Shown: one piece after another, positions 47,153 through 57,162 of the stretch
How positions within the stretch are numbered: the stretch's first letter is position 1
Layout of the letters: every line of letters starts with the position of its first letter
Assembly: GCA_016719815.1 (NCBI GenBank)
Contig: JADJYK010000009.1
Span: 1-64,000, forward strand
Direction of reading: 5' to 3'
Length of the DNA stretch: 64,000 nucleotides
Origin: Chitinophagaceae bacterium
Lineage (GTDB): Bacteria > Bacteroidota > Bacteroidia > Chitinophagales > Chitinophagaceae
The notes under the pieces: generated by a model
The model's input: the letters and a program-made list of their open reading frames with translations, nothing else
The model's database searches: none
Told to the model about the DNA's origin: nothing
Program-made: the position numbers and the translations under genes

Positions 47153-48698
47153 TTATTCCTCTTTTGATGAAAGGTTTACAGGATACCTGTAAATGCCTTC
47201 GTAGCCTTCATAGAAGCCATCAAGTGTAAGGCTGTTACCTTCTGTGGCATTCACAACTTTACTTAGTTCTTGTATATTCTTTATTTCGGTTCCATTTACA
47301 CTGGTGATAATAAAACCCTTTTCCATCCTTGTTCTGCTTAGCGGACCACCTTTAGCAATTTCTTTTACCCTAACACCTCCATTTACATTATTATTATCAG
47401 CAGTTTTTTTGTCAATGTTTTCCAGTTCGGCGCCAAACATTTCAGGCAGGTTGCTTACACTGGCCAGATCAAGGTTGCCGGCGGTTTCCTTCAATGTGAT
47501 TGTTAGCGTATTTTCTTTACCACCTCTGTAGAAAGTAACAGGCACTTTATCGCCGGGTTTAAAACTTGCAACCTGTGCACTCATTTCGGCACCTGAAGAA
47601 ACAGGGTTGCCATTAACTTTAGTAACAATATCTCCTTTTTAATACCAGCTTTAGCGGCAGCACCATCTGATGGAACCGCAGAAACATATACTCCTTGTCC
47701 GTCAGCAGGGCCATATTGCTTTACAAGTTTTTCATTTTCACTTTCGTTTGATGGATAACTGATGCCAATAAATCCTCTTTTAACATCACCATATTCAATA
47801 AGGTCGTTTACAATTTTTTTTACCAGGTTTACGGGTATTGCGAAAGAATATCCGGCATAGGCACCGTTTGGTGCATATATGGCTGAATTGATTCCGATTA
47901 ATTGGCCGGTGGTGTTTATTAGCGCACCGCCACTGTTGCCCTGGTTAACAGCAGCATCTGTTTGAATAAACGATTCGATAGGTGTATTACTCTGGCGGCT
48001 GTTAATGCCAATTGAGCGGCCTTTCGCACTTACGATGCCTGCTGTCACAGTCGTTTCCAGTGTAAAAGGATAGCCGATGGCCAACACCCACTGTCCCAGT
48101 TTTACTTCATCCGAGTTGCCATACAGTAAAAAAGGTAGCCCTGTACCATCAATTTTTAATACAGCTATATCGCTGCTGGCATCCTTTCCTATTACTTTGG
48201 CTTTGTATGTTTTTTTGTTGTGTAGGGTAACGGTAATTTCGTCTGCCACACCTTCGCCTCCATCGGAAATAACGTGGTTGTTGGTAATGATGTAGCCGTC
48301 TTCGCTGATGATTACACCGCTGCCAGATGCTCTTTGTTCTGGCTGAATTTGAGGACCAAAAAGCCATCCCCAAACTGGTCGCCGAAAAAGCGTTCAAATA
48401 AATCATCCATTCCATTCATCCGGTTGCGGGGCAGGCCGTTGCTGATTTTCTTTGCCGGTATTTTTGTTTTGATATGCACAACGGCAGGTACTGCTGCGCT
48501 GGAGGCTTTCGTAAAATCAACGGGTTCGCCTGCGCCGGAAGCCCCGTCAAAAAAGCCTGCATAATTTACCGGAACTTTTCCGGAAGAACTTTGTACGAAT
48601 GTGCCATTTTTGTTAGTCAGTTTTCCATAAATCCACACACTGCCAACGGCTGATACAGCACTGATAGCCACAATCAATAAAATTTGTTTAAGTTTCAT
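47153..48698 (-). CDS. HtrA/DegP-type serine protease with PDZ domains (two frameshifts)
   Basis: About 515 residues. Periplasmic protease/chaperone. N-terminal membrane or signal segment (ILLIVAISAVSAVGSVW), trypsin-like domain with His in TNNHV, Asp in SSDIAVLK and Ser in GNSGGAL, then two PDZ domains (RGFIGISYP...GAAAKAGI; GGVRVKEIAKGGPLSRTRM). Breaks: A5 48358-48362 and CC 47634-47635, one base missing in each; repaired they read DGFFGPQIQPEQRASGSGV and AGIKKGDIVTKVNG. Monocistronic with its own terminator. Confidence 0.93.
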
Positions 48699-48864
48699 AG
48701 CGATGTATACTTTTTGGGTTTTTATTGTTTCTGATTCTTCTTTTCAAATTATGTGCCTTGCCCTGCAAAGTAACAAATTGTCAGGTCTGTTTAGTTTGCC
48801 TTTCTGCTAGTTTAACAATTCTTTACTAAGGTCTTCGTAGTTCGTAGACATAAAAGTAAAATTT

Positions 48865-49863
48865 TCAAAGGCTTATGAGGAAGTTGAGAGTGTTCACGCC
48901 ATCGGCATAATCGGCTATTGACGGGCATTGGGCTGTTCCAAACGGAATATACCTATAACCTGTAATACATTGAATTTCTTCTGATTTTGTCAGTTCTTCT
49001 ATAAGAGCCGGGTTGTTGTCATAAAATGAATAATTCAACTGGCTGATTGGTGAAAAGACAGAAGCCTCTTCCACCAGTAAAACAGAGCCGTTGGTCATAT
49101 AAAACTTTCTGTTTAACATGTGAAGGGCCAGATTATAATCGTAATTGTTTTTATACTTGTGGTGATCAGCCAGGTAATTGTATTTTTTCAGTGCTTCAAG
49201 CAGGGGTACAAAATCATAGCCTTCCGGCACAAATAATTTGGTTACGTTCCTGCAGCCAAGGCCAAAGAACTGGTACACATCATCTGCCAGTTTTTCCAGA
49301 TCTCCCGCAGTCTCTTTGCCGGTAAGAATGGCTACTGATGTCCTGTTTTTCCTGATAATATGCGGGTATTTGCCAAAATAATATTCAAAATATCTTGAAG
49401 AATTAGTACTGCCTGTAGCAATGTAGGCATCGCAACTTTTCAGCATTTCTTCGAACCTGATATAGTCTTCCAGGCCGGGCTCCCATTCAACCAGCTTCGC
49501 AACCAGGTGTTTTATCAGCTCCTTGTCCCTGCCAGATGGTTTTATTGCTGCTTTATGCCCGCTGATGAAAACGCAGAGAAAATCATGAAATCCAACCAAT
49601 GGAATATTACCGGCCATTACAATACCTACTGTTTTTACCTTTTCCCGGGCAAGTTCCTCACTAATAATAGCGGACCAACTTTCCAGCACTTCCTTTTGCA
49701 AAAAACGGCTTGCAATGTTCTGAACGGCCAATTCGATAAATTCAGGTAAAAACCAGCCGTTTTCTATGCTGGCTTTGAATTTGGCTTCAATCCACTGTTC
49801 ATCCGCCGATAACATATATTCACCAAGTCTTGATAATAAATTAATTCTGTATTGTAATTTCAT
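48865..49863 (-). CDS. LuxC-like acyl-CoA reductase family protein
   Basis: 332 residues from ATG 49863 (MKLQYRINLLSRLGEYM). Aldehyde-dehydrogenase superfamily member of the LuxC branch, which reduces acyl-CoA or acyl-enzyme to aldehyde with NADPH. Seen: VMAGNIPLVGFHDFL, AIKPSGRDKEL, ATGSTNSSRYFEYYF and the catalytic cysteine in FFGLGCRNVTKLF. Divergent from the ferredoxin gene. Substrate unknown. Confidence 0.85.
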   Translation of the reverse strand: MKLQYRINLLSRLGEYMLSADEQWIEAKFKASIENGWFLPEFIELAVQNIASRFLQKEVLESWSAIISEELAREKVKTVGIVMAGNIPLVGFHDFLCVFISGHKAAIKPSGRDKELIKHLVAKLVEWEPGLEDYIRFEEMLKSCDAYIATGSTNSSRYFEYYFGKYPHIIRKNRTSVAILTGKETAGDLEKLADDVYQFFGLGCRNVTKLFVPEGYDFVPLLEALKKYNYLADHHKYKNNYDYNLALHMLNRKFYMTNGSVLLVEEASVFSPISQLNYSFYDNNPALIEELTKSEEIQCITGYRYIPFGTAQCPSIADYADGVNTLNFLISL

Positions 49864-49881
49864 TGTTGTGGTATATTTTTG
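49852..49881 (+). promoter_or_regulatory. Promoter of the ferredoxin gene
   Basis: TTG at 49852-49854, 19 bases, then TATTTTTG at 49874-49881, both elements of a Bacteroidota promoter. It overlaps the start of the divergent LuxC-like gene. Confidence 0.6.
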
Positions 49882-49922
49882 CAAATTACAAATGTAACTC
49901 TCAACAATTTAAACTAATAACT

Positions 49923-50270
49923 ATGGCAATCAAGATTACAGAAGAATGTATCAATTGCGGCGCCTGCGAGCCGGAATGTCCGAACAATGCAATTTATGAA
50001 GGTGGTGTAGAATGGGCTATCTCCGATGGCACTTCTGCCAAGGGTTCTTTTACGTTAATGGATGGCTCCGAAATGGATGCTGACCAGAAAAATGCGCCAG
50101 TATCAACAGATACTTATTACATTGTAACTAATAAGTGTACAGAATGTCAGGGTTTCCATGAAGAGCCCCAGTGTGCTGCTGTATGCCCGGTTGATTGCTG
50201 CGTACCTGATGATATGTACCAGGAAACAGTGGATGAACTGGCTGCTAAGAAAGCAAGACTTCACGGTTAA
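49923..50270 (+). CDS. 4Fe-4S dicluster ferredoxin
   Basis: 115 residues from ATG 49923. Electron carrier with two cluster motifs: CINCGACEPECP (CxxCxxCxxxCP) and CTECQGFHEEPQCAAVCPVDCC with the wider spacing of the Allochromatium/YfhL type. About 35 residues between the clusters form an extended loop. The usual start MAIKITEECINCG fixes the ATG. Followed by a terminator. Confidence 0.94.
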   Translation: MAIKITEECINCGACEPECPNNAIYEGGVEWAISDGTSAKGSFTLMDGSEMDADQKNAPVSTDTYYIVTNKCTECQGFHEEPQCAAVCPVDCCVPDDMYQETVDELAAKKARLHG

Positions 50271-50402
50271 TAAATTAAGCGGACTGTGCATAATTTTTAT
50301 TCTAAAATATTTCGGAATAATGAAAATGTTTTTTAGTTTAGTACAGCATTAGCACAGTCGCACTGCGGCTTACTTAAAAAACGGGTGATATTTCCCGTGT
50401 AA

Positions 50403-50436
50403 AAAGGTGAAGGATGAATATTCTTCACCTTTCTTT
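50403..50436 (+). terminator. Terminator after ferredoxin
   Basis: Ten-base-pair stem AAAGGTGAAG / CTTCACCTTT with a ten-base loop and the tail CTTTATT. Confidence 0.75.
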
Positions 50437-50546
50437 ATTCTGACGGTAATATTTTTTTTGTTAAGCCTTTCTTTAATATTACCGCAACGTTGGGTATCTT
50501 GTATTTTTTCTGCAATATTTGTACATCAAAATATATTTAGTCTTAC

Positions 50547-51530
50547 ATGAAGAAGAATATTGCCCTTGTGACAGGGGGTTTCTCAGGCGAAGCAGTTATT
50601 TCCTACAGAAGCGCAAAGACGATTGACACTCATCTTGACCGTAACCTGTTCAATGTTTATACGATTGATGTTAACCCCGGTGGCTGGTTTTATGAAGAAG
50701 CAGGGGGCAATAAAACTATAGTGGACAAAAATGATTTTTCGATAATCACCAATGGAGAAAAAATTTCTTTTGATGCCGTATTCATTGGTATGCATGGAAC
50801 GCCTGGCGAAGATGGTAAACTGCAAGGATATTTTGATACACTTGGAATTCCCTATACTGGTTGCGATGCAGCAACATCAGCATTAACTTTTAACAAACGG
50901 TATGCAGTTTCAGTTGCCGGTAATTCTGGTATTCCGGTATCAAAATCGGTGTTGCTTATAAAAAATGTGTTTGAAAATACTGATGAGATAAAATATGGTT
51001 TAAAGTTTCCCGTTTTTGTTAAACCTAATAATGGTGGTTCCAGTATTGGTATGTCAAAAGTTAACGAAACCGGTGAACTTGATGTGGCCATCGAAACAGC
51101 CTTTAAAGAAGACAACCAGGTGCTTGTGGAGGAAATGGTAAGTGGAAGGGAATTTACTGTTGGAGTGTTCAGGTCTAAGGGTAACATTATTGTGTTACCT
51201 ATTACCGAAGTAATTGCCCATGATGATGTGCCTTTTTTTGACTTTGTGGCAAAGTATGAAGGAAAATCAACCGAGGTTACACCCGCCAACGTGGATGAAG
51301 TGATAGCTGACAAAGTAAGGGATGCCGCCAGGAAGATTTACTCAGTCTTTAATTGCAGAGGTGTGGTGCGGATTGATTTTATTTATAACGAAGAAACTGG
51401 TAACCCATTTATGCTGGAAATAAATACGGTGCCGGGTCAAAGTGAAGCAAGTGTGGTACCACAGCAGGTACGGGCAATGGGATGGAGCCTTGATGAGTTT
51501 TATACAAAACTGGTAATGGAGTGTTTTTGA
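50547..51530 (+). CDS. ddl: D-alanine--D-alanine ligase
   Basis: Makes the D-Ala-D-Ala dipeptide for peptidoglycan. 327 residues. ATP-grasp enzyme with MHGTPGEDGKLQGYFD, the glycine loop KPNNGGSSIGMSK, metal ligands in VVRIDF and MLEINTVPGQSEAS. The nucleotide-binding start (VTGGFSGEAVIS) is normal. Followed after 39 bases by the PASTA protein gene. Confidence 0.95.
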   Translation: MKKNIALVTGGFSGEAVISYRSAKTIDTHLDRNLFNVYTIDVNPGGWFYEEAGGNKTIVDKNDFSIITNGEKISFDAVFIGMHGTPGEDGKLQGYFDTLGIPYTGCDAATSALTFNKRYAVSVAGNSGIPVSKSVLLIKNVFENTDEIKYGLKFPVFVKPNNGGSSIGMSKVNETGELDVAIETAFKEDNQVLVEEMVSGREFTVGVFRSKGNIIVLPITEVIAHDDVPFFDFVAKYEGKSTEVTPANVDEVIADKVRDAARKIYSVFNCRGVVRIDFIYNEETGNPFMLEINTVPGQSEASVVPQQVRAMGWSLDEFYTKLVMECF

Positions 51531-51569
51531 TAATAGTTGAACTGGATAAAAAATTATTAATAATAACAG

Positions 51570-52399
51570 ATGTTTAAGTTTATCACCCACCGTCCGCTAT
51601 GGGTCAATATAATTGCAGGCATTGTGTTGGCGTTGAGCCTTTTCTTTTTGTTTTTGTTATCACTTGACTGGATAACTGGTCATGGTAAATCCGCCTCAGT
51701 ACCATCAGTGAACGGAAAGAGCTATGAAGAAGCAAAAAAAATACTCAGGAAAGCCGGTTTCGATGTAGAAATTCAGGATTCTATTTATGCAGATACATTG
51801 AAGCCAATGATGGTGATGAAGCAAATACCTGAAGCAGACGAGGTAGTAAAGAGAAACCGTACTGTTTACCTTATTGTTAGCAGGGCTGTGCCACCACTTA
51901 TTGAAATGCCAAACCTGAAAGGGTATAGTCTGCGTAACGCAATGATGATATTGAAGAATATGGATTTGAAACTGGGTGATACCACTTTCAGGGCGGATTT
52001 TGCAAAGAATGCAGTGCTCGAACAACTATATAGCGGAGTGGAAATAAAGCCCGGAACACAAATCAGAAAGGGCAGCGTTATCTCATTTGTTTTAGGGGAT
52101 GGTGTCGGCAACCGGGAGTTTGCTGTTCCTGTAATTGTTGGGATGACCTATGCCGATGCAAAAGCTATGCTTGAAGGAGCGGGACTTGGAATCGGGGCTG
52201 TGGTGACTGATGAAAACGTAACGGATACAATGGGTGCTTATATTTATTGGCAAAATCCCCAAGGTTTGACGATGCGAAAAGATTATTGCGTATCCGGTCA
52301 GGCCAGTTGATGGATGTGAAACTGCAGGCAGATAAACCGGTAAGAGACAGCCTTGATGCTCCGGATAACAGGGACGAAGAATTATTTCAGAGACCATAA
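51570..52399 (+). CDS. Membrane-anchored PASTA-domain protein (one frameshift)
   Basis: About 276 residues: a short cytoplasmic start, one membrane helix (residues 14-33), then three PASTA repeats (VPSVNGKSYEEAKKILRKAGF; MPNLKGYSLRNAMMILKNMDL; VPVIVGMTYADAKAMLEGAGL) which usually bind muropeptides. The frame breaks at AA 52261-52262; one added A restores QNPQRFDDAKRLLRIRSG and a stop at 52399. No kinase domain is attached. Downstream of ddl, fitting a cell-wall role. Confidence 0.88.
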
Positions 52400-52409
52400 A
52401 CAAAAACAC

Positions 52410-52725
52410 ATGCAAAACATTACAGTAGAAGAACTAAAAGCCAGGATAGATGCCGGCGAAAAATTGAATCTTATTGACTGCCGTGAACCTCATGAATATG
52501 CTGAGTTTAATATTGGGGCAAAGCTGATGCCCATGAGTATGTTTCAGCATATGCAACTTGATGATATTATGAATTTGAAAGAAGAGGGAAGTGATTATTC
52601 ATTGCCGCAGTGGCAACCGGAGTGGTCAGGCTTGCCTGATGCTGGATGCTCTTGGGTTTAAAAATACCAAGAATGTCGCTGGAGGGATGCTTGACTGGCA
52701 GGTAAAATTTGGCGGGCAAAAATAG
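52410..52725 (+). CDS. Rhodanese-like domain protein (one frameshift)
   Basis: About 104 residues from ATG 52410 (MQNITVEELKARIDAGEKL). Single-domain sulfurtransferase; LIDCREPHEYAEFNIGA and the active-site loop IHCRSGNRSG with the catalytic Cys appear after one G is removed from the run 52586-52588, and the end reads AGGMLDWQVKFGGQK. Ten bases after the PASTA gene. Confidence 0.9.
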
Positions 52726-52753
52726 AATAATAGAGGTCAGGGACTGAAATACG

Positions 52754-52789
52754 ATGCCGGAGGTATAGCCTCCGGCATTTGGTTTTATT
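52754..52789. terminator. Terminator between rhodanese and TonB receptor genes
   Basis: Ten-base-pair stem ATGCCGGAGG / CCTCCGGCAT, loop TATAG, followed by TTGGTTTTATT on the plus strand. Between converging genes. Confidence 0.85.
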
Positions 52790-52790
52790 A

Positions 52791-54966
52791 TCAGAAACGG
52801 AAAGTAAGCCCTGCCATGAAGTCTATACCTGCCATTGGGAAATAATAGTTTTCAGTCGTTGTTTCACCTGGATAGAAATAACTTTAGGTATAGCCGTTAG
52901 GATCATATTTGTGATTAAATAAGTTATTAACCTGCAGAATGATATTTATTTCTTTCAGCGATTTATAGCTGAGTTTGTATGATGCCCTCAAATCCTGAGT
53001 ATAATAGGGGGCTAACGACCTGCTTTTGTTCCCTGTATTATCAAGATATTGCCTGTTCACATTTTTACTTGTAAAACTGACTTCTGTATTTTTCTCTGGC
53101 TTCAAGTTGAGGATTAGACTGCCGGTAATGTCAGGGGAGAAGGCGATATCCGACTCGGTAAAAGCATTCCTTTTTTGACCTCCATTGTCATAGTCATCAT
53201 AATATTCTACAAAGTTTTTTACTTTATTTCTGCTGAGTGTAAAGTTAGCCACCACATTCATCCATTGGTAAAACTTGTATCCGCCCTGCAGTTCTATACC
53301 GGCCCGATAACTTTTTTCAATATTGCTCCGGGTATATGCACCCACATCATTTATTTTTCCGGTTAAAACCAACTGGTCTTTGTAATTCATGTAATACAAT
53401 GTTGCGGACCAGTTGTGTTTGTTCTTTGTTATTTCAATGCCCATTTCAATATCATGCAGCCGTTCTGGTTTGGGCTGTTCATCATTTCCAGCTTCAAAAT
53501 CGTCACGGTTCGGTTCTTTATTGGCAATGCTGTATGATAAATAACTTTTCCAGCCATTATGTGTATAGCTGATACCGGCTTTGGGGTTGAAAAAGCTGGA
53601 AGAGTTATTTACCTGTAATGCCGGATTTTCCCTGAAACCATCAATGCAATATTTTATATGCCGGTATTGCAGGTCGTAAAATAAATGCCATTTATTGCCG
53701 AACTGAGTTTGTTGTTTAAAATAGATATTGGAAATCTGTTTTCAGGGCATTATGATCGTACCAGTTTTTGTTTGAAGTAAGCCCTTCATCTGCCCAGATT
53801 ACTTTTCCGAAATGTTTGCCATCATAGCGGGTGTATGCGCCGCCAAATGTTGCCTGAGTCTTTTTGTACTTGTAGTGAAGTGAAAAAATATTTCCATAAA
53901 AATTATTATCAAGCCACAATTGTCTTATCATATCTGATGCCGTTATCGGGCTGCCGTTTGACGGAGGATTCTGCATGCCGTAATCTGCATAATCTTCATC
54001 GGCCTTATACTGTTCGTAATAACCTTTTCCTTTTGTATAGAAAAGAGCGGTGTTGAATCCGATGCGTCGGGATAACTGTTGATTGAAGAAAAGCTGGTAA
54101 TGTGATTGTGTGTAATTGTCGGTTTCATTATCGTACGCCCCACCCGGTTTTTCTGTTCCGGCATAGTTTATTGTTCTGTTACCCGCTTTAAGGTCGGCCT
54201 CTGAGATACCATACCATGCCTGGTATGTTTTTTCTTTCCCGCTAAAAATATTCAGCCGCAAACTCGTTTTATCCTTTATATATGCTGTGGTGTAGTAAAG
54301 TGATTTTAAATTACTGCTGGCCCTGTCAACATAACCATCACTGCCGATACAGGACAACCTAACTTCACTGGTAAATCCTTTTCGCAAGCCTGTTCCGGCC
54401 TTAATAGTGCTTTTGAAAGTGCCAAAGGAGCCAAAGCTGTTATTTATTTCAGCAAATGCGGCTTTATTTATTTCGTTGGTGCTGATGTTAATACTTGCCC
54501 CAAAAGCACCTGCGCCATTAGAGGAGGTACCCACCCCCCTTTGTATCTGAATGCTGCCCGCTGATGAAGAAAAGTCGGGCAGGTCAACAAAAAATGTTCC
54601 CTGGCTTTCTGCATCATTATAAGGAATGCCATTGAGGGTAACATTAATTCTTGTTGCATCAGTTCCCCGTATACGGATGCCAGTATATCCAACGCCATTT
54701 CCGGCATCGGAATTAACTACCACAGAGGGTGTTTGATTGAGCAGGAAGGGCAAATCTTGACTGAGATTCCGGCTTGCCACTTCATTTTTAGAAATATTTG
54801 TTTTTGTAAATGGAGAGTTTTCTCCTGCACGAACCGCACGAACCTCTACTGGTGTCAATGTGTAAAAACTGTCCTTCGGTTCCTGATCGTTCTTTAACAC
54901 AACTGGCTGTGCTTCAGATAAAATAGCGGATATAATAAAACCGCCACAAAAAATAATCCTCTTCAT
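52791..54966 (-). CDS. TonB-dependent receptor, probably thiamine importer (one frameshift, one internal stop)
   Basis: About 724 residues. Signal peptide, TonB-box region, plug domain (LNGIPYNDAESQGTFFVDLP, QIQRGVGTSSNGAGAFG) and a beta-barrel. The frame breaks at A3 53732-53734; removing one base gives KTDSNIYFKQQTQFGNKWHL. A TAA at 52884-52886 stops it 30 codons early, but the same frame continues to GLTFRF, a classic outer-membrane terminal motif; a TAY (Tyr) codon is expected there. Preceded by a TPP riboswitch, so control by thiamine and import of thiamine or a precursor are likely. Confidence 0.87.
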
Positions 54967-55030
54967 TTTTTAAAAAATTTAATTAAAAAATAAGAGGGAA
55001 ACGCTGTTACAGAGAGGATTTGATATTTAC

Positions 55031-55111
55031 TCCTTCCCTTCGCAGGCATTACCCTGACCAGGTCCAACGGGTTTATTCTCAGCCTCTTACGAAGCACCCC
55101 GGGAAACACTG
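55031..55111 (-). ncRNA. TPP riboswitch (THI element)
   Basis: On the minus strand the conserved THI-box parts occur in order: GGGGTGC, then GGCTGAGA, ACCCGTTGGACCTG, GGTAATGCCTGCG and AAGGGA. It lies 65 bases upstream of the TonB receptor ATG. In Bacteroidota such elements control thiamine synthesis and outer-membrane receptors. A probable -7 box (minus TAGTTTTG, 55144-55151) precedes it. The leader between riboswitch and ATG is AT-rich without a strong terminator, so control may act on translation. Confidence 0.93.
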
Positions 55112-55143
55112 CATTTCAAATGCCTTTTTGGCTTAATCTGGAG

Positions 55144-55151
55144 CAAAACTA
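55144..55151 (-). promoter_or_regulatory. Promoter -7 box ahead of the TPP riboswitch
   Basis: Minus-strand TAGTTTTG, exact TAnnTTTG, about 33 bases upstream of the riboswitch core. Confidence 0.45.
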
Positions 55152-55218
55152 ATGAAAGTTTATTTACCGGGCCTGTAACTTTTTCGGATACAGGCCGTAT
55201 TACTTTAAAATAACCTTT

Positions 55219-55992
55219 ATGAAGAAGTTAAGTTTGCTGGTAGTGTTTTTAATTGCCGGGTTTGTAATATCGGCACAGAAGTTTAACGATCCTAATGCTG
55301 AAATCCGTACAGCCAGGAGCTTTCACGGCATCAATGTTTCAAGTGCTTTTGATGTGTATCTGAGTCAGGGGAATGACGAAGCAGTTGCAGTAAGCGCCTC
55401 AGCGGCTTCAGACCGGGCTAAAATAAAGGTGGAGGTTAAGGATGGTATTTTAATTATCGGCTTCGATAAATCAGCTAAATGGACAACCGGAAATAAAAAG
55501 CTTAAAGCCTACATATCATTTAAGCAAATAAATAAGATAACTGTAAGCGGAGCCTGTGATGTAAATATTGCAGGAGTATTGAAGTCGGAGAGATTAACAG
55601 TGAATCAATCAGGTGCTTGTGATCTGAAAGGTACACTTGATGTGGAAAAGATGGATGTGGTATTAAGTGGCGCATCTGACATGAATGTGACCGGCAAGGT
55701 TTCCCGGATGAAAATTGAGCTTAGTGGAGCCAGCGATTTTAAAGGATTTGAGATGAAGACGGAAGTATGTGATGTGGATGCCAGTGGAGCCAGCGATGTA
55801 AAGATTACGGTGAACAAAGAATTGAATGCAAATGCCAGTGGGGCCAGTGATATTAAGTTTAAGGGAGAGGGAGAAGTAAAGACAAAGAAAACAAGTGGTG
55901 CTGCCAGTGTTTCCAAAAGCGTAGCAAACATAAACCATAAACCGAAAAGCAGTCAGGCCGGAACAAATCGTTCCGGTTTTCTTTCTAGTTAG
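55219..55992 (+). CDS. Secreted head-GIN (DUF2807) protein with SGASD repeats
   Basis: 257 residues with a signal peptide (LLVVFLIAGFVISAQ). A beta-helix-like fold: SGACD, SGACD, SGASD, SGASD, SGASD, SGASD recur at about 18-22 residues, as in the auto-transporter-like head-GIN family. Likely surface or periplasmic; function unknown. The last 15 codons run into a rho-independent terminator (55958-55976). One extra A at 55915-55918 would give a basic end and a stop at about 55942, before the hairpin, so the present C-terminus is doubtful. Confidence 0.82.
   Translation: MKKLSLLVVFLIAGFVISAQKFNDPNAEIRTARSFHGINVSSAFDVYLSQGNDEAVAVSASAASDRAKIKVEVKDGILIIGFDKSAKWTTGNKKLKAYISFKQINKITVSGACDVNIAGVLKSERLTVNQSGACDLKGTLDVEKMDVVLSGASDMNVTGKVSRMKIELSGASDFKGFEMKTEVCDVDASGASDVKITVNKELNANASGASDIKFKGEGEVKTKKTSGAASVSKSVANINHKPKSSQAGTNRSGFLSS
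55958..55985 (+). terminator. Terminator of the head-GIN gene
   Basis: Seven-base-pair stem CCGGAAC / GTTCCGG with loop AAATC, then TTTTCTTTCT. It overlaps the end of the present reading frame. Confidence 0.8.
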
Positions 55993-56007
55993 TATGCCCC
56001 ATAACCT

Positions 56008-56015
56008 TACCTTTG
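56008..56015 (+). promoter_or_regulatory. Promoter -7 box of initiator tRNA
   Basis: TACCTTTG, exact TAnnTTTG, 11 bases before the tRNA 5' end. Confidence 0.55.
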
Positions 56016-56026
56016 CCCTTCAACAC

Positions 56027-56098
56027 CGCGAAGTAGAGCAGCGGTAGCTCGACGGGCTCATAACCCGTAGGTCGGGAGTTCGAACCTCCCCTTCGCAA
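56027..56098 (+). tRNA. Initiator tRNA-fMet (CAT)
   Basis: 72-base cloverleaf: acceptor CGCGAAG / CTTCGCA, D-arm GAGC AGCGGTA GCTC, anticodon stem ending in three G-C pairs around CTCATAA, T-arm GGGAG TTCGAAC CTCCC, discriminator A. The unpaired C1-A72 and the GGG/CCC anticodon stem are initiator hallmarks. The D-loop is one or two bases shorter than usual. Confidence 0.93.
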
Positions 56099-56223
56099 CA
56101 AAAGGAAAGCCATCCATTTTGGGATGGCTTTTCAGATTTTCCGAAACAGTTGTACAGTTCAACTGACAAGGATTGATTACCTTCTCATTTCTTGTGCCTG
56201 AACTGTGCATTTTCAGGTTTTTT

Positions 56224-57089
56224 ATGAAAACAGGTTTTGTAAACATATTTGGCAGACCTAATGCAGGCAAAAGCACTCTTCTTAATGCGCTGATGGGTGA
56301 AAAGCTGGCTATTGTTTCACCCAAGGTGCAAACTACCCGCCATCGTATAAAGGGCATTCTGACAGAAAAAGAGTACCAGATTATTTTTTCTGACACACCT
56401 GGCATCATTGAGCCTAAATACAAACTGCATGAGAAAATGATGCTGGCTGTGAAAAGTGCACTTGAAGATGCTGATTTGGCTTTGCTCATTGTGGATGTAA
56501 AAGAGAACTGGGAAGAATGTGATACTATTTTCTCTGCACTGAAACTGAAAGTACCTGCGGTAGTTGTTTTGAATAAGATAGACCTTGCAGGAGAAGATAA
56601 AATTAAGTCAGGAATTGAGTTTTTTCTTCGAAGAGTTATTGCAAAAATGTTATAACCATATCAGCCTTATCGGGTATAAACAAGAAAAAGCTGATTAACG
56701 CCCTTCTTGCTTATTTGCCCGAAGGCGCACCTTTCTTTGACGGAGATGATATCAGCGACCTGAACACAAGATTTTTTGTGAGTGAACTGATACGGGAAAA
56801 GATTTATAAACTGGCTGAAGATGAGATTCCTTATCATACGGCCGTACTCATCCGTGAGTACCAGGAAAAGACAACACTGGTGAAAATTGTGGCTGATATA
56901 ATCGTTCACCGGGAAACACAAAAGGCAATTCTGATTGGAGAGAAGGGAAGTATGATTAAGAAGATTGGTATGGAAGCCAGAAAAGATATTGAAGCATTTA
57001 TTCAGCAGAAAGTATTTCTCGAGCTGTTTGTAAAAGTGAAACCGAAATGGAGAGAGAACGAATTGCAGTTGAAGGAATACGGGTACTAA
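56224..57089 (+). CDS. era: GTPase Era (one frameshift)
   Basis: Essential GTPase for 16S rRNA maturation and 30S assembly. About 288 residues from ATG 56224. G1 GRPNAGKS, G2 TTRHRIKG, G3 DTPG, G4 NKID, G5 ITISALSG, then a KH domain (GEKGSMIKKIGMEARKDIE). The frame breaks in the T6 run 56620-56625; one added T gives SYCKNVITISAL. Downstream of tRNA-fMet and followed by der, an arrangement seen in Chitinophagaceae. Confidence 0.94.
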
Positions 57090-57162
57090 AACGGTTAATA
57101 GTTCATGGTTCACAGCTTGTTTTGCAAGACTATGGACTATCAAACATCAACAAATAAAAGTT

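Noticed and set aside
55540..55900. SGASD-coding repeats taken as a DNA tandem repeat or CRISPR-like array
   Set aside because: The repetition is at protein level, with diverged codons and unequal spacing, as expected for a beta-helix.
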